64,000 nucleotides of DNA from Lelliottia nimipressuralis. GTDB taxonomy: Bacteria > Pseudomonadota > Gammaproteobacteria > Enterobacterales > Enterobacteriaceae. The notes below the pieces were generated by a model. It was not told the DNA's origin and did no database searches. It was given only the letters and a program-made list of their open reading frames with translations. Of the stretch, positions 44,447-56,211 are shown piece by piece. Position 1 is the stretch's first letter, and the number at the start of each line of letters is the position of its first letter. The position numbers were made by a program, and so were the translations under genes. The stretch spans positions 142,388 through 206,387 of the forward strand of contig NZ_SOMG01000012.1 of the NCBI RefSeq assembly GCF_004402045.1, in the 5' to 3' direction.

Positions 44447-46453
44447 TTACACGTTTGCGTGATTCTCACTGCCAGAAAGGTATCGTTCTTCAAAGACATC
44501 CGAAGGTACAGCAGGCGCAAAAAGGAAGCCCTGCCCGCTCTCCACGCCCGCCTCTGCCAGCCAGCTGCGTTGCGCTTCGGTTTCAATCCCCTCGGCAATA
44601 AGATGCAGATTGAGACTGCGCGCCATCTGGATAATCGCCTGCACCATGCTGCTGTCACCCGGCAGGCCGTCGACAAACGCTTTATCAATTTTTAATACAT
44701 CCACCGGCAGGGTTTTCATGTGCTGGAGCTGGCGCAGCCCGGCGTATCCCATGCCAAAATCGTCCAGCGCAATGCGAATGCCGGCGTTACGCAGCGGCTT
44801 CAGAATCGCGACTGCCTCATTGGGGTCGTCAATGCGTCGGCTCTCTGTTACTTCCAGGGTCAACGTATCAGGCTTGATCCGGTAACGGTGGATCAGCTCC
44901 AGCATCTCTGAAACCATGGTCGGGTGCATGAGCTGCAGGGCAGACAAATTGACCGACAGCGGCAGCGTCACGCCACGCCCCTGCCAGGCGGCAAGCTGAC
45001 GGCAGGACTCTTCCAGTATCCAATAGCCGACAGTGACCATCAGGCCGCAGGACTCAATGCGCTCAATCAGCCCCTCCGGCAGCTCCCATGAACCATCCGG
45101 CAGCTGCACGCGCAGCAGCGCCTCGGCGCTTTTCACTTCTCCCGTCAGCAAATTCACCTGCGGCTGTAGCCAGAGGGCAAACTGGTGGTTATCCAGCGCG
45201 GTCAGGATGTCGCTCTCTTCCGTCAGGCGCTGCTGCGCCTTTTCCATCTCTTCCGGTTCGAAGAACTGAATTTGATTTTTTCCTTTGCGCCGGGCGGTGA
45301 ACGCCGCCGAGAACGCGCGCCGATAAAGCTGTTCCGCCGTTAAATCGCCATAGTACATCGCGATACCGATACTGGCGCTTGGACGAAGCTGGATACCCTG
45401 AATGGGCAGCCGCTCATTAATGACAGTGAGTACTTGCTGACCTAATGTGATCGCATGCCATGGCTCTTTCACGCCGTTGGCGATCACCACCAGGTCGTAA
45501 CCGCTGACCTGGGTCAGCACCATGCGTGGGGCAAGGACAGACTTCACTTTTTCCACCAGGGTCAGCAGCAGCATTTCGCGCTGGCTCTCCTTGAGTACAC
45601 CCGCCGTGTCCTGCAGGGTTTCACAGGCGATCGCCATCAGCGCCGTGGTTTGCTGGCGGGCAACGGTCTGCTCAAGCATCGCCATCAGGAAGGCTTTATT
45701 GGGAAGCTCCGACACCGGAAAGCGCGTGGCGCTGCTGTTTAACTCATCCTGCTGGCGCTGGATGCGCTTCTGGTTGAGGTTGTAGCTGCGCACCAGCATA
45801 CCGATCTCGTCATCATGATGAAGACGCGGCACCTTAAGCTGATGGCCCATCTGATCCTGTGGAGAGAGCGTGTTCAGCTCCCGGGCAATATGGCGCAGCG
45901 GGTGGACAATCAGCCGGTTAATGCACCAGGTCAGCGCCACGCTGAGAATAAGCGTCATAAGTAAGCAAGTAGTCACTAACGTAACCACCCAACTCATGAC
46001 GAATTTATACATGCGGTAGGAGTCCGCCTGTAACACCAGGTAGGCCAGCGGCTGTGGATTCGCAGGGCGTTCGAGCGAATAGACGGGAAGCGAAATTTGT
46101 ACCGGCAGTTCGAACAGGCGCATCACCATCATCGGGACGGGACGCTCCGGGATAAAGCTCATCCGCAGCGCCTGAAACTGGTTGGGCAACACGACGTCCG
46201 CCCGGCTGACAATACCGGCTGGCTGAATACGTTTTAAAATGGTTTCCGCTTCGGGAATATCCCCTTTCAGGATAGAGGCTGAAAGCGGGCCGCGCACCGA
46301 GCGGGCGATACTTTCTAACTGCGAAGCCGTGTTATAGCGATTCTGCTGTACGGAATGAAACAGCAAAATTACGCAGAAGAGCAGTACAAACAGCATGGTG
46401 ACGGCAGACACCATCGCCATCTGTTTGATCGTTAAAGAACGGCTGACACGCAA
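44447..46453 (-). CDS. pdeK: c-di-GMP phosphodiesterase with degenerate GGDEF domain (YhjK/HmsP type)
   Basis: A 668-residue membrane protein. Two transmembrane helices (about 13-35 and 155-178) flank a periplasmic domain, followed by HAMP, a GGDEF domain whose signature is degraded (SGYDL), and an EAL domain with active motifs ([34 protein letters not shown]). It should therefore hydrolyse c-di-GMP only. I chose the TTG at 46453: GGAG lies 7 bases before it and the protein then begins [14 protein letters not shown] as in E. coli. It lies 119 bp behind bcsC, on the same strand, suggesting local control of c-di-GMP for cellulose synthase. Confidence 0.94.
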   Translation of the reverse strand: MRVSRSLTIKQMAMVSAVTMLFVLLFCVILLFHSVQQNRYNTASQLESIARSVRGPLSASILKGDIPEAETILKRIQPAGIVSRADVVLPNQFQALRMSFIPERPVPMMVMRLFELPVQISLPVYSLERPANPQPLAYLVLQADSYRMYKFVMSWVVTLVTTCLLMTLILSVALTWCINRLIVHPLRHIARELNTLSPQDQMGHQLKVPRLHHDDEIGMLVRSYNLNQKRIQRQQDELNSSATRFPVSELPNKAFLMAMLEQTVARQQTTALMAIACETLQDTAGVLKESQREMLLLTLVEKVKSVLAPRMVLTQVSGYDLVVIANGVKEPWHAITLGQQVLTVINERLPIQGIQLRPSASIGIAMYYGDLTAEQLYRRAFSAAFTARRKGKNQIQFFEPEEMEKAQQRLTEESDILTALDNHQFALWLQPQVNLLTGEVKSAEALLRVQLPDGSWELPEGLIERIESCGLMVTVGYWILEESCRQLAAWQGRGVTLPLSVNLSALQLMHPTMVSEMLELIHRYRIKPDTLTLEVTESRRIDDPNEAVAILKPLRNAGIRIALDDFGMGYAGLRQLQHMKTLPVDVLKIDKAFVDGLPGDSSMVQAIIQMARSLNLHLIAEGIETEAQRSWLAEAGVESGQGFLFAPAVPSDVFEERYLSGSENHANV

Positions 46454-46572
46454 AATGACTCTCCACAAAACTCAAAGCGCAGGGCGCACCAGGGTGTAAA
46501 CCTGGCGCGCCTGAGTATACCCGATTGCTGCGCTATTAAGAGAGACTTACAAATGGATTAAGGAAAATCCGA

Positions 46573-49500
46573 TTACCAGTCCGCGTAAGGGATGAGCGGC
46601 TGCGGCGGTAAGTCCATATCGCCCTGCCAGCCTGCAGCAGAGTAGCGTACATATAACAGCGCATGGCTTGGGGTATAGTCTTTCGCTTGCTGGATATCCA
46701 CGCCCACGCCGACAAACCAGTTGGATGTTACCCGGCGCTCGATAATGGCCCGCGCGGTGTAACCGGTGCCTGAGGACGAGCTGCCCGTTTCGGGATCGTG
46801 TTTATCGGAATACATCGGGTCGCCATTGGCATCGACCTGGTTATCCGGGATCAGACTCTGGATAGGATAACGCATCCCGTCTTTGGTTTTTGAATGGGAC
46901 CAGGACACCGAGCCACCCAGCTCCCAGGACCAGTTCTCCGTGCGTTTACGCCAGGTTACCGGCAGTGCAAAGGAGACATATTCCTGCGGGCTGTAATAAC
47001 CGCCCTGACCCAGGGTATAACCGCTCAGGTCCTTGTCGTAGTGCCAGAGCATATTGGAGACGCCGACCGTCAGGCGCTCATTATTTTTATTAATGAGCTT
47101 GTAGTAGTAACCCGTCATCCAGCGGACGCGCCAGTTATCCTCCACATTTTTACCCGTCAGCGTTTCCGCGTTCAGGCTTGACCAGACGCCGTGCGCTTCC
47201 CCTTTGTCGTAGCTCATACTTACGCCGCCGCCGGTGGCGCGAACACCGCCCCACGTGGTGCCGGTATTGGTATCTTTTTGCCCGGCGAAGGCCAGCAGAG
47301 AGCTGGAGATTGGCCGGCGATGGGCGTTAACGGTATAGCCGATAGGCCCCAGATCGCTGCTGTAGCTGACGCCACCTACTACGTCGACGACGTCAAAGCC
47401 CATTGGGGTGGTACCAATGTCCATTGCCCAGGTTTTGTTCTGCCAGCCGACGGCAACGCTCGCGCCATTGTCTGACTGATGGGTATTGCCGCTACACGGC
47501 GTCGCAGAACAGGTACCCCAGTTCGGATCGTACTTCCCGTCTTTCGTCGCAAACGAACCGGCATCCATATTGACCAGATCGCTGCGGAAGAACATCCGTC
47601 CATCAGAGAGCGGCGCATCAACCTGTAGCATGGTGGTATGTGCTTTCAGATCGGAATACCCGCCCGTACCGCTGGAGCCCCAGTAATCATGCTGCAGCGT
47701 GACGTTAACATCCTGCTGACGGTACAAGTCACCGGCGTCGCTACGCACGCCGCGCTTCAGCCAGTCATCTTTTTCATCGTTACGCGTCAAGCGGGTGAAA
47801 CTGTCGTTGTCAGCCGGACGCGTCGTCGTAATGCCAGTCGACACCATCGCATCTTTATAGGTTTCCAGCGCCTGCTGGGGCTGGCCATTTTGTGCCTGGA
47901 AACGCGCGGCATCACGCAGCACCAGCGCGTTTTCCATAGAGGCGGGCTGCGATTTAGCCTGCGGAATAATTTTGTTGAAGGTCTGCTCTGCGGCGGCGGA
48001 ATCGCCCAGGCCTGCCTGCGCCATCGCAATCCGGCGCTGCATATTGAGCGACAACGGCTGGCCGTTTTGCGCGGCGGGCAGTTTCGCCAGCTCCGCGCGC
48101 GCAGCGTCTTTGTCGCCTTGCGCACTGTAGATTTCGGTCAGGCCGAGGATCGCGTCTTCGTTCTGCGGCTCGCGCTGCAGCACAGTGCTGTAGGCCGTTT
48201 TCGCCGCGTCGAGATCGCCACGCTGCTGCGCCCAGTCCGCCAGCGTGAGGTCAATACGGGTAGAGGTCGGCTGCTGGCGAAGGAGATTCTCCGCCTCCTG
48301 CTCTTTGCCGCTGTCACGCAGACGGTTGGCGGTTTCCAGCACCTGATTGCTTTGCAGGCGGTCGGCAAGCTCCTGAATATTGCCGTTCCACTGGCTGCGC
48401 GACAGCGTGTCCAGATGCGCCAGCGCGGCCCGGTCCTGATCGTTTCCGGAAAGATACAGCCCGTTGGCATAAACCTGATCCGGATCGGCCGGTTTCTGGC
48501 TGGCAAGCTGACGCATCAGGGTATCCGCCTGGCTGCGCTGGCCTGCGCTGTAGAGATCGCGCGAGAGGCGGTACGTTATCCACACGTCGCCCGGAGAGAG
48601 CGCCAGACGACGACGCTGAATATCTGCTGCCTGCGCGTATTTACCCTGATTCTCCAGCTGTTCTGCCTGGGCGGACAGCTGCTCGTTAGTCAGGCTACGT
48701 TCAATATCATCAATGCTGCGGCGCTGGCTGGCGGAGAGAGACTGGATAAACTGCGAGGCTTTCTCCGGCGACTGCGCGCGATAAATATTGGCCAGGCCGC
48801 GGACCGCATTGCTGTTGCCGCTGTCCATACGCAACGCCTGGCGATAATAACGTTCCGCCGCGTCGTTATCTTTACGTGCCGCGGCGGCATCTCCCAGCCC
48901 CAGCACGGCATAGCTGTCGGTATTATCGATATTGCGTGCCTGCTGGTAGTAACGCTCCGCCTGAGCCGGGTTATTCGCCTTCAGCGCCGCATCGCCCTGC
49001 TGGATCAGCAGCCAGTAACGGTTAACCTTCAGCAAACTGTCCCATTTTCCCCGGTTATCGCTCTGCGGATCGAGGGCAATCGCCTTTTCAAACTGTGCCA
49101 CCGCGCGGGCACGGTCGCCTTTCTGGGAATAAGCCTGTCCAAGGGCACCCACCGCTTCACTGTCGGTATGGTTGGCGCTGACGGCTTTTTGCAACTCCGC
49201 CACCGCCTTATTGCCCTGACCGGCATCCACCGCCGCCAGCCCTTCCGCTTTCGCGCGAAACGCCGGGTCAGCGAGCTGTTTTTGCTGCGCTTCAAGCTGG
49301 GCACGCGCCGCCGCAACGCTATCACCGTCGCTGAATACGCTCAGGTATTTTTGCAGCGCGCTGACGCTGGCGCTGCTGGCAGGCTGGCCTTTAATTTGGT
49401 CATACCACATATCAGACGCCTGATTGCGGCCACTGGTAGATTTGGCCATCTCCTGCAACACCGCAAAGCCTTCATCACGTCGTCCGCTCTGGAACAGAAG

Positions 49501-50070
49501 TTGGGACAGCGTCGCCTGCAGCTGTGTATTTCCGGGGCTGCTGGTATTTATTTTCTTGAGCTGGTTGATAGCCGCACTGCGGCGGGCAGGATCTTTCGCC
49601 ACGACGTTCCAGTATTCCGTCGCCACGTCGCCACCCGGCGGGTTGCCGTCAAACAGCTTGTCATAGGCGGCAATGGCTTCCTGCGTGTGTCCCGTTGTGG
49701 CGAGCAATCGCGCCTGCTGAAGCTGCTGGCGACCATCCGGGGTGGAAAGCAACATCGTGTTGCGCGAGGACTGGTACGCACTCGAGCCCGGTGCGATCCC
49801 TTTCAGACGATCCAGCTCTTTTTGCGCGCCGGCGTTATCGCCCTGACGCAGCAGATAGCGAAAGCGTGCGGCAATCACGTCAGGGTTGTTCGGGTCAATC
49901 AGCTCAAGGCGATAGAGCGACTGACGAACCAAATCCTCACGCTGTGTCGATTCACCCAGACGAACCTGCTCCAGCAACTGTTTCTGCTGCGGAGAGTTGG
50001 CGGCCTGGGCCCACGGCATAAGCGCCAGGCCAAGCGATAAACTGAGTAGATTTACTGTGAACTTGCGCAT
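46573..50070 (-). CDS. bcsC: Cellulose synthase outer-membrane subunit
   Basis: An 1165-residue secreted protein. A signal peptide ([23 protein letters not shown]) is followed by about 800 residues of TPR repeats (for example [20 protein letters not shown]) that span the periplasm, and a C-terminal 16-strand beta-barrel (about 830-1165) ending in an aromatic residue (PYADW). It exports the glucan across the outer membrane. The ATG at 50070 matches the E. coli start and overlaps the end of bcsZ by 19 bp, indicating coupled translation. Last gene of bcsRQABZC. Confidence 0.97.
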   Translation of the reverse strand: MRKFTVNLLSLSLGLALMPWAQAANSPQQKQLLEQVRLGESTQREDLVRQSLYRLELIDPNNPDVIAARFRYLLRQGDNAGAQKELDRLKGIAPGSSAYQSSRNTMLLSTPDGRQQLQQARLLATTGHTQEAIAAYDKLFDGNPPGGDVATEYWNVVAKDPARRSAAINQLKKINTSSPGNTQLQATLSQLLFQSGRRDEGFAVLQEMAKSTSGRNQASDMWYDQIKGQPASSASVSALQKYLSVFSDGDSVAAARAQLEAQQKQLADPAFRAKAEGLAAVDAGQGNKAVAELQKAVSANHTDSEAVGALGQAYSQKGDRARAVAQFEKAIALDPQSDNRGKWDSLLKVNRYWLLIQQGDAALKANNPAQAERYYQQARNIDNTDSYAVLGLGDAAAARKDNDAAERYYRQALRMDSGNSNAVRGLANIYRAQSPEKASQFIQSLSASQRRSIDDIERSLTNEQLSAQAEQLENQGKYAQAADIQRRRLALSPGDVWITYRLSRDLYSAGQRSQADTLMRQLASQKPADPDQVYANGLYLSGNDQDRAALAHLDTLSRSQWNGNIQELADRLQSNQVLETANRLRDSGKEQEAENLLRQQPTSTRIDLTLADWAQQRGDLDAAKTAYSTVLQREPQNEDAILGLTEIYSAQGDKDAARAELAKLPAAQNGQPLSLNMQRRIAMAQAGLGDSAAAEQTFNKIIPQAKSQPASMENALVLRDAARFQAQNGQPQQALETYKDAMVSTGITTTRPADNDSFTRLTRNDEKDDWLKRGVRSDAGDLYRQQDVNVTLQHDYWGSSGTGGYSDLKAHTTMLQVDAPLSDGRMFFRSDLVNMDAGSFATKDGKYDPNWGTCSATPCSGNTHQSDNGASVAVGWQNKTWAMDIGTTPMGFDVVDVVGGVSYSSDLGPIGYTVNAHRRPISSSLLAFAGQKDTNTGTTWGGVRATGGGVSMSYDKGEAHGVWSSLNAETLTGKNVEDNWRVRWMTGYYYKLINKNNERLTVGVSNMLWHYDKDLSGYTLGQGGYYSPQEYVSFALPVTWRKRTENWSWELGGSVSWSHSKTKDGMRYPIQSLIPDNQVDANGDPMYSDKHDPETGSSSSGTGYTARAIIERRVTSNWFVGVGVDIQQAKDYTPSHALLYVRYSAAGWQGDMDLPPQPLIPYADW

Positions 50071-51158
50071 TCCTGGCCCCAATCCGGTATTAATTCACCT
50101 TTAGCGGTGAAGCGAAAACGATGCTGATCCCATCCTTGACCAAAGAGAGTCAGTACGTAACTGTAATAGGCATTGTTATCGGGAAAATGGTCTGCAACGC
50201 GCTGGCGCTGAACCGCCTGGGCATCACGCTGTTGTAAAAACGGCAGCATGACGGCAGAAAACCCGACCGGGCCATTCCCGGTGCGTTTACCCGTCGCCAC
50301 ATCCACTTTCTCCGGCGGCACACCCCGTTTCATTGTCTTTGCCGCCATCGGCTTGAAGCGCGTCAGCAGCCGGGCTTTCTGAGGATCTTTATCACTCATC
50401 ATTCCCACCCAGAGATAAACGCGGATGGCGTCGTAGCCACCCACCAGCGACTTATCCTGCTGTAACCGCCAGCCTCTGTTTTTCTGATACTGCACCCAGT
50501 CCGGCGAAAAACCTTTCGGCGCGCTCTCCAGCAGCAGGCGCAAATTGGTTTCACGAAGCTGGGTCCACGGGGTACCAAAACGCGTGAAATAACTCGCTAA
50601 CTGGGGAGGAAGATAACTGGGGTTAAAGCGCCAGACGTTTTCATCGGCAAAACCAACTTTACCAGGAAGCAGCATTACGCCGAGCCCCGGCACTTTCACC
50701 ACTTCCTCGCTGGCAATGCGTTTCAGCAGTGCCTTACCCGTGCGGGTATAGTCCGGATGTTTCCACAACCGACCCGCTTCGAGCAGTGACCAGGCGATCC
50801 AGACATCGGCATCGGAGGCGGAGTTAGTGTCAATGACCGCCCACTTTTCTTTATCTTTCTGGCCCCATAGCCAGGCAGGAAGATGGTCGTTGAGATTACC
50901 GCTGGCAAGATTATCGCGCGTCCACGTCAGCAGTTGATCAAACGCGTTGCGATCGTTCGCCGCCAGGGCAAAGAACAAGGCGTAGCTTTGCCCTTCCGAG
51001 GTCGTAATTTTGCGCGTGTCACTGGGATCAATGACACGCCCGCCCTCACTGATGTAATCCTTTTTAAACTGCTCCCAGGCAGGCCAGGTACAGGCGGCGC
51101 GAAGAGGGAGCGCCGCCAGCATCAACGCTGCTAATGCACACCAGCGAAAGGCTTTCAT
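50052..51158 (-). CDS. bcsZ: Periplasmic endo-1,4-beta-glucanase of the cellulose operon
   Basis: A 368-residue GH8 cellulase with a signal peptide (about 1-21). The mature part has the conserved [14 protein letters not shown] opening, the general acid Glu in TTSEGQSYA and the base Asp in [11 protein letters not shown]. It trims the nascent cellulose chain in the periplasm and is needed for normal secretion. The ATG at 51158 gives the E. coli length of 368; a GTG immediately before it is possible. It starts 6 bp after the bcsB stop. Confidence 0.97.
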   Translation of the reverse strand: MKAFRWCALAALMLAALPLRAACTWPAWEQFKKDYISEGGRVIDPSDTRKITTSEGQSYALFFALAANDRNAFDQLLTWTRDNLASGNLNDHLPAWLWGQKDKEKWAVIDTNSASDADVWIAWSLLEAGRLWKHPDYTRTGKALLKRIASEEVVKVPGLGVMLLPGKVGFADENVWRFNPSYLPPQLASYFTRFGTPWTQLRETNLRLLLESAPKGFSPDWVQYQKNRGWRLQQDKSLVGGYDAIRVYLWVGMMSDKDPQKARLLTRFKPMAAKTMKRGVPPEKVDVATGKRTGNGPVGFSAVMLPFLQQRDAQAVQRQRVADHFPDNNAYYSYVLTLFGQGWDQHRFRFTAKGELIPDWGQECASSQ

Positions 51159-51164
51159 CACATC

Positions 51165-53585
51165 TTACTCATCCGGGTTCAGACGACGACGGCTGATGAT
51201 TCGCAGCAGACGCCACAGTACCCATGCCAGCAATACCACACTGACCGCAGCCAGGATGGCGAGCAGAACCGGATGGTTAGACATCGCATACCACAGGCGT
51301 TCGAACCACGGCAGATGGCCCACATAGTACACATCGCCCACTCGCAGGCTATTGACGCCGGACTCACGGATCACCGACACAGAGCCAAACATCGCGGCAC
51401 GTTTACCGCTGTCGTTCATGGCCGTATTAAGCAGTTCATACCCGCGCGGGCTGTCCGCAAGCAGAGCCACCACGCTGCGCTGTTCGTTGTAAGGGGACTG
51501 GAAGCCCACTACCGCGGCCATTGCCCCCTGAGACGTTACGGTTGTCTGTGCGCTGGCCTGACGATCGTTCACATCCGGCATAATGCTCGGGAACTCGGTC
51601 TGGCGCAGCGGCGTGTTAACCCAGGACTGGGCCGCTTTCACCAGCAGATCGATACGTTTGTCATCCTTCAGCTTGTCCGGGATGCTCCCGATCACCAGGA
51701 TATCAGCGTCTTTGTTCTGAATCTGGCTGCCATCGTCCGTTAACGTGACGTTAATTGCCGGCAATCCTGTCTGCCCCCCAACGGTCGCCATGGTGTCCAG
51801 CAGGGTTGTCACCTGTCCTTCGTTTGGCGCTTTTGGCATCACTACAATGGACTCAGAGAGGTCGGCCATGCGGCTGAACGGGAAGCCCGCATTGGCAAAG
51901 GCACGCAGATCCGGCATCGCCAGGAAGTGATAGTACTTCGAGAAGTCGATGGTCGACTCATCACCAATCACGACGTGGTTCTGAACCGGCTGGAAGGTGA
52001 TGCAGTTCTCAGCCGAACCGCCAGGCATCGGGTTCATGTACTGGAAGTCAAAGCGCAGCTGGTTTATCGCGCCAAGCTTCAGCGCCGGGATAGAGACATC
52101 CGTTTTACCGTCCAGCAGACCCTGCAACACCGGCAGGCGAAGCATCAGTCGGTTAGTATCCTGCGTGCTTTGCAGGCTGAACGATTGCAGAAACTGGTTG
52201 TTCAGGCTGATATCCATGCGCGAGCTGTCTTTGGTCGCTGGCGCGGTATAACGGTAGTTCAGATTAATATCAATGCCGTTGGTACGCAGCAGGTACAGAT
52301 CCGGCGGTAGATTCATTGACAGGCTAATCGGCGCGGGCTCAAGCCCCGTCGCCTGCAGCTGTTCTTCATAGGTTTTCAGTTCGCCAAATGTTACCGCACG
52401 ATCGGTACGCACCCAGTTTGGCGCATCGTAAGGTTTACGGGCCAGCAGCGGTTTGACCTCATCAACCACAACGCTGTTGCCACGGAAAAGAACATTGCCC
52501 TGGGCAATCGCTTTTGCTGCCTGCACCAGATCTTTATCGTCACGACCAAAGACCACCAGCAGCTTCACGTACGGATTTTCCGGGTGGCTTATCATTTCCA
52601 CAGTCGGCGCTTTGACGTCCGGATGATCGCGCAGGAAGGCCGGGCGTTTGGCGTTGGTTGCAAACACAATGGCATTTCTGTCCGGCAGTTTGTCGTACAT
52701 CGCCGGGAAGCTCTGTCCACGCCAGCCGGCACGTGAACCAAACCAGGACGCCACGATGGTGGCCGCCAGTTGCTCGGTCACGTCCGGGGACGACGCAAAC
52801 ACCATTGGCAGGGTGAGCGGACGGTTATCACGTGGATCAAAGAACGGAACCGGGAAGGCCGACAGATCGTTTTTCAGCGCCAGCGACTGGTAGGTCATCT
52901 GCAGCGAGGAGTTACGCCCGACGTCCATCCACAGCGTGTTGCTGGCAGGGTTTTCGCAGACATCACGGTAGTGACCGACAAACTCCAGACGGATACGGTT
53001 AAAATCAGTAATGAACAGCGGGTTGATCGGCACCTGCGCCTGGGTTTTCTTACCGAGCTGCTCTTTCGTGACCGGCAGTACGTCCATCAACTCGTCATTC
53101 AGGTAGACCTTCAGCTGAGACTGTGTCGGCAGCAAAGACGGCGACGGGGTGTATTCAAGGTTCAGCACCGCATTAGAGACGACCTCATCGCTGCGCATGC
53201 CAAATTCTATGCCGCCGTTAGGGTTGATGCCACGCAGCACCATACTGCCCGGAGGCGGCGCAATTTGCGCGAAGGTCAGCTTCACGTCCCGCGACGGCGC
53301 GTTGTCCGCGACGACTGGCGCATTCGCACCCCGGACGCCCGGCATCACCTGCCCGATGACCTGGCTGTCTGCCGGCAGGGTGTTCCCCTCCGTTGGCTGG
53401 TTCGGCATGATGTTTTCTGTTTGACCAGGTGCCGCAGTGACAACCGGATCGGTTGCTTGCGCGACGACAGGTACCGTTGGCGCAGGCGTTGCCGCTGCGT
53501 TACCAGGTGCTGCGTTAGCCATTGTTGCGGGGAGGGCATTCATCCCCATTGCCACTGCACATAACCAGGAAAGTTTTGTTTTCAT
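51165..53585 (-). CDS. bcsB: Cellulose synthase regulatory/periplasmic subunit
   Basis: An 806-residue protein: signal peptide, an Ala/Pro/Thr-rich stretch (about 25-90), alternating carbohydrate-binding and flavodoxin-like domains in the periplasm, and a C-terminal transmembrane anchor (HPVLLAILAAVSVVLLAWVLW) that contacts BcsA. It guides the emerging glucan through the periplasm. The ATG at 53585 (MKTKLSWLCAVAMG) lies 10 bp after the bcsA stop; the longer open frame would start inside bcsA without a ribosome site. Confidence 0.97.
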   Translation of the reverse strand: MKTKLSWLCAVAMGMNALPATMANAAPGNAAATPAPTVPVVAQATDPVVTAAPGQTENIMPNQPTEGNTLPADSQVIGQVMPGVRGANAPVVADNAPSRDVKLTFAQIAPPPGSMVLRGINPNGGIEFGMRSDEVVSNAVLNLEYTPSPSLLPTQSQLKVYLNDELMDVLPVTKEQLGKKTQAQVPINPLFITDFNRIRLEFVGHYRDVCENPASNTLWMDVGRNSSLQMTYQSLALKNDLSAFPVPFFDPRDNRPLTLPMVFASSPDVTEQLAATIVASWFGSRAGWRGQSFPAMYDKLPDRNAIVFATNAKRPAFLRDHPDVKAPTVEMISHPENPYVKLLVVFGRDDKDLVQAAKAIAQGNVLFRGNSVVVDEVKPLLARKPYDAPNWVRTDRAVTFGELKTYEEQLQATGLEPAPISLSMNLPPDLYLLRTNGIDINLNYRYTAPATKDSSRMDISLNNQFLQSFSLQSTQDTNRLMLRLPVLQGLLDGKTDVSIPALKLGAINQLRFDFQYMNPMPGGSAENCITFQPVQNHVVIGDESTIDFSKYYHFLAMPDLRAFANAGFPFSRMADLSESIVVMPKAPNEGQVTTLLDTMATVGGQTGLPAINVTLTDDGSQIQNKDADILVIGSIPDKLKDDKRIDLLVKAAQSWVNTPLRQTEFPSIMPDVNDRQASAQTTVTSQGAMAAVVGFQSPYNEQRSVVALLADSPRGYELLNTAMNDSGKRAAMFGSVSVIRESGVNSLRVGDVYYVGHLPWFERLWYAMSNHPVLLAILAAVSVVLLAWVLWRLLRIISRRRLNPDE

Positions 53586-53595
53586 CGCGTTATCA

Positions 53596-56211
53596 TCATT
53601 GTTGAGCCATAACCGGGTCCGCCTGCTTCGCCTCATCCCGCTCAGGACGACGAGGAATGAACGACACGACCCAGGAAACCAGCGAAGTAAGTGACCGGAA
53701 AATTAATTTCACCGACGACGGGGCAAATTCTGCAAGGTGACGATAGCCACGGAACCCCAGCTTCAGAATATCCAGCAGGCTTTCCAGAGGTTTATCTTCC
53801 GGGAAGCTGTCCTGCCAGAGAGCCCACGTGTCCGCGCGAGCAAACGTACACTGCACAAAATCGATATGTTGCTTTTTGGTCAACGGCATCAGTTGCAGAC
53901 CGACTTCATTGCCCGTCACACGAACGACCTGCGTCGGGAAAACGTACTCCTGCTGACCGCGCTTAAGCAGCAGGTTCACTTTCTGCCCTTCCAGCACCTT
54001 CGCCTGACCGTTGATTTTGATCCCCAGACCACCGTCAGAGAAGTCGTGCACGGTACAGGAGAAGAGATGTCCATCTTCACGGGCAATCGCCGCAGGCATG
54101 CAGATTTCCACACGATGCGCGCGACGAACCTGTTTGCTCTCCACCGATACCGCCACCGCGCCACCGAGGATAATCAGGTTGTAGAAGACCCAGGCCATAC
54201 TCACGAATACCGTCAGGATCTCGTTTTCAGGGCCGTAGAAGTAACGCCAGATACCCGCGATGACGCCAACAATATTCAGCAGCACAAGGAAGATATACGG
54301 ACGGGAGATCACCCAGTCGACATACTCTTCTTCCACCAGACCGCCCTTCGCGGTGACGTTGAATTTACCTTTGTGCGGGTTAATCAGCGCCACCATTGTC
54401 GGCGGCGCGATGTACCAGGCCAGCACCGTTTCGTAGATTTCACTCCAGAAGGAATGGCGGTATTTACCCTGAATCTTCGAGTTCGTCAGGCTCGCGTGGA
54501 TCATGTGCGGCAGAACAAACAGCGCAATCATCAGCGCGGGGGCGTAAATGATATAGGCGTGAAGGAGCAGGAACGCCAGCGGCGCGGTCAGGAAGATCAG
54601 CCGCGGGATACCGGATAAGAAGTGGAACATGGCGTTGACGTAGCAAAGACGTTGCGCCAGCTTGAGCCCTTTCCCTATCAGTGGATTATCGAGACGGAAA
54701 ATCTGCACCATGCCGCGAGCCCAGCGAATACGCTGACCAATGTGCGCCGACAGTGACTCCGTTGCCAGACCGGCTGCCTGAGGAATACGCATATAGGCGG
54801 AGGTATAGCCACGACGGTGCAGGCGCAGAGAGGTGTGCGCATCTTCCGTGACCGTTTCGACCGCAATACCGCCAATTTCATCCAGCGGTTTACGGCGGAT
54901 AACCGCACAGGAGCCGCAGAAGAAGGTGGCATCCCACATGTCGTTACCGTCCTGCACCAGGCCATAGAACAGCGTGCCTTCGTTCGGGGTTTTACGGAAA
55001 CGACCAAGGTTACGTTCGAACGGATCCGGTGAGAAGAAATGGTGCGGCGTCTGCATCATCGCCAGCTCTTTCTCTTTCAGGAACCAGCCCATGGTCATCT
55101 GCAGGAAGGAGCGCGTCGGCACGTGGTCACAGTCAAAGATCGAGACAAACTCCCCTGTGGCATACTTCAGCGCGTTGTTGATGTTCCCGGCTTTAGCATG
55201 CTCGTGAGTCGGGCGAGCGATGTACTCGACGCCAACTTCCTCTGCGAACTGGCGAAACGCCGGACGGTTGCCGTCATCCAGGACCCAGACTTTAAGCTTA
55301 TCCTTCGGCCAGTCGATGCCCAGCGCGGCATAGATGGTGTTCTTTACCACGCTCAGGTCTTCGTTGTAGGTCGGTACGAAGAGATCGACGGTCGGCCACT
55401 GCGTGGTGTCTTTTGGCAGCGGCACCGGCTGGCGGTTGAGCGGCCAAATCACCTGGAAGTAGCCCAGCACCAGCACAATCCAGGCGTAGGTTTCAGCAAA
55501 CAGCAGCACCAGGCCGCACACCAGGCTGACCGGGTCGTCCCAGTTCAGGGTTGAGGTATAACGCCACCAGATGTAGCGACAGGAGACGGTCAACGACAGC
55601 ACAATCAGCATCAGCGCCGAGAAGCGGCCCGGAATACGGCGGACCAGCAGCGCCACGCCCCACAGCAGGATCAGGAAGGTGAACTGCGCCAGAGGGTTAA
55701 AGGGTTGCGTAATACAGACCAGCGCCAGTATGAGCGAGAACACGACGATGACGCCGAGAATAAAACGCCGCAAGCCCGGGTGGAGATGTCCGAGTTCTTT
55801 ATGGTTATCCAGATGGCTGGTCTTATCGCTCACGCTGTTGGGCAGTCTGTCCAGCCACTGATGGTAGCGTTCACGTAACTGTTGCACGCGGGAGAAGCTG
55901 CGCCAGTGCGGCGTTTTTTTCTCCGAACGGGAGGAAGTGGCCACCAGCCAGATGGCCTGAATAAGATAACGCGCCGGGTCCAGAGGCCGCGGCCGATCGG
56001 GATTAATGTGCGGATATAATTCACTGTGTCGTGCACGCATGCGCTGCCAGCGCGGGTGTTCAAGTGGAATGAACATCCAGGCCAGAATCATCCAGAAACA
56101 GCCGAGCGCGGCGCTAAATGCCGAAGCACCATGCCGGCGGAAATGCCGGTAATGTTCGCTCAAACGCGAACTGACCGGTGGGATGAGTAACCAGCTGGCG
56201 AGACGACTCAT
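53596..56211 (-). CDS. bcsA: Cellulose synthase catalytic subunit, c-di-GMP-activated
   Basis: An 871-residue processive GT2 inner-membrane enzyme polymerising UDP-glucose into beta-1,4-glucan. Catalytic motifs are intact: VLDDGNRP, FDCDHVP (DxD), VTEDAHTS (TED) and QRIRW (QxxRW). About eight transmembrane helices surround them. The C-terminal PilZ domain has RRAHR (RxxxR) and DFSDGGLGI (D/NxSxxG), the c-di-GMP site that relieves autoinhibition. The ATG at 56211 overlaps the bcsQ stop by 4 nt, and the length agrees with the E. coli enzyme. Confidence 0.98.
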   Translation of the reverse strand: MSRLASWLLIPPVSSRLSEHYRHFRRHGASAFSAALGCFWMILAWMFIPLEHPRWQRMRARHSELYPHINPDRPRPLDPARYLIQAIWLVATSSRSEKKTPHWRSFSRVQQLRERYHQWLDRLPNSVSDKTSHLDNHKELGHLHPGLRRFILGVIVVFSLILALVCITQPFNPLAQFTFLILLWGVALLVRRIPGRFSALMLIVLSLTVSCRYIWWRYTSTLNWDDPVSLVCGLVLLFAETYAWIVLVLGYFQVIWPLNRQPVPLPKDTTQWPTVDLFVPTYNEDLSVVKNTIYAALGIDWPKDKLKVWVLDDGNRPAFRQFAEEVGVEYIARPTHEHAKAGNINNALKYATGEFVSIFDCDHVPTRSFLQMTMGWFLKEKELAMMQTPHHFFSPDPFERNLGRFRKTPNEGTLFYGLVQDGNDMWDATFFCGSCAVIRRKPLDEIGGIAVETVTEDAHTSLRLHRRGYTSAYMRIPQAAGLATESLSAHIGQRIRWARGMVQIFRLDNPLIGKGLKLAQRLCYVNAMFHFLSGIPRLIFLTAPLAFLLLHAYIIYAPALMIALFVLPHMIHASLTNSKIQGKYRHSFWSEIYETVLAWYIAPPTMVALINPHKGKFNVTAKGGLVEEEYVDWVISRPYIFLVLLNIVGVIAGIWRYFYGPENEILTVFVSMAWVFYNLIILGGAVAVSVESKQVRRAHRVEICMPAAIAREDGHLFSCTVHDFSDGGLGIKINGQAKVLEGQKVNLLLKRGQQEYVFPTQVVRVTGNEVGLQLMPLTKKQHIDFVQCTFARADTWALWQDSFPEDKPLESLLDILKLGFRGYRHLAEFAPSSVKLIFRSLTSLVSWVVSFIPRRPERDEAKQADPVMAQQ

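Noticed and set aside
47638..50040. 800-codon plus-strand frame opposite bcsC
   Set aside because: Shadow of the TPR repeats of bcsC; rich in Arg, Leu and Gln with no recognisable domain.
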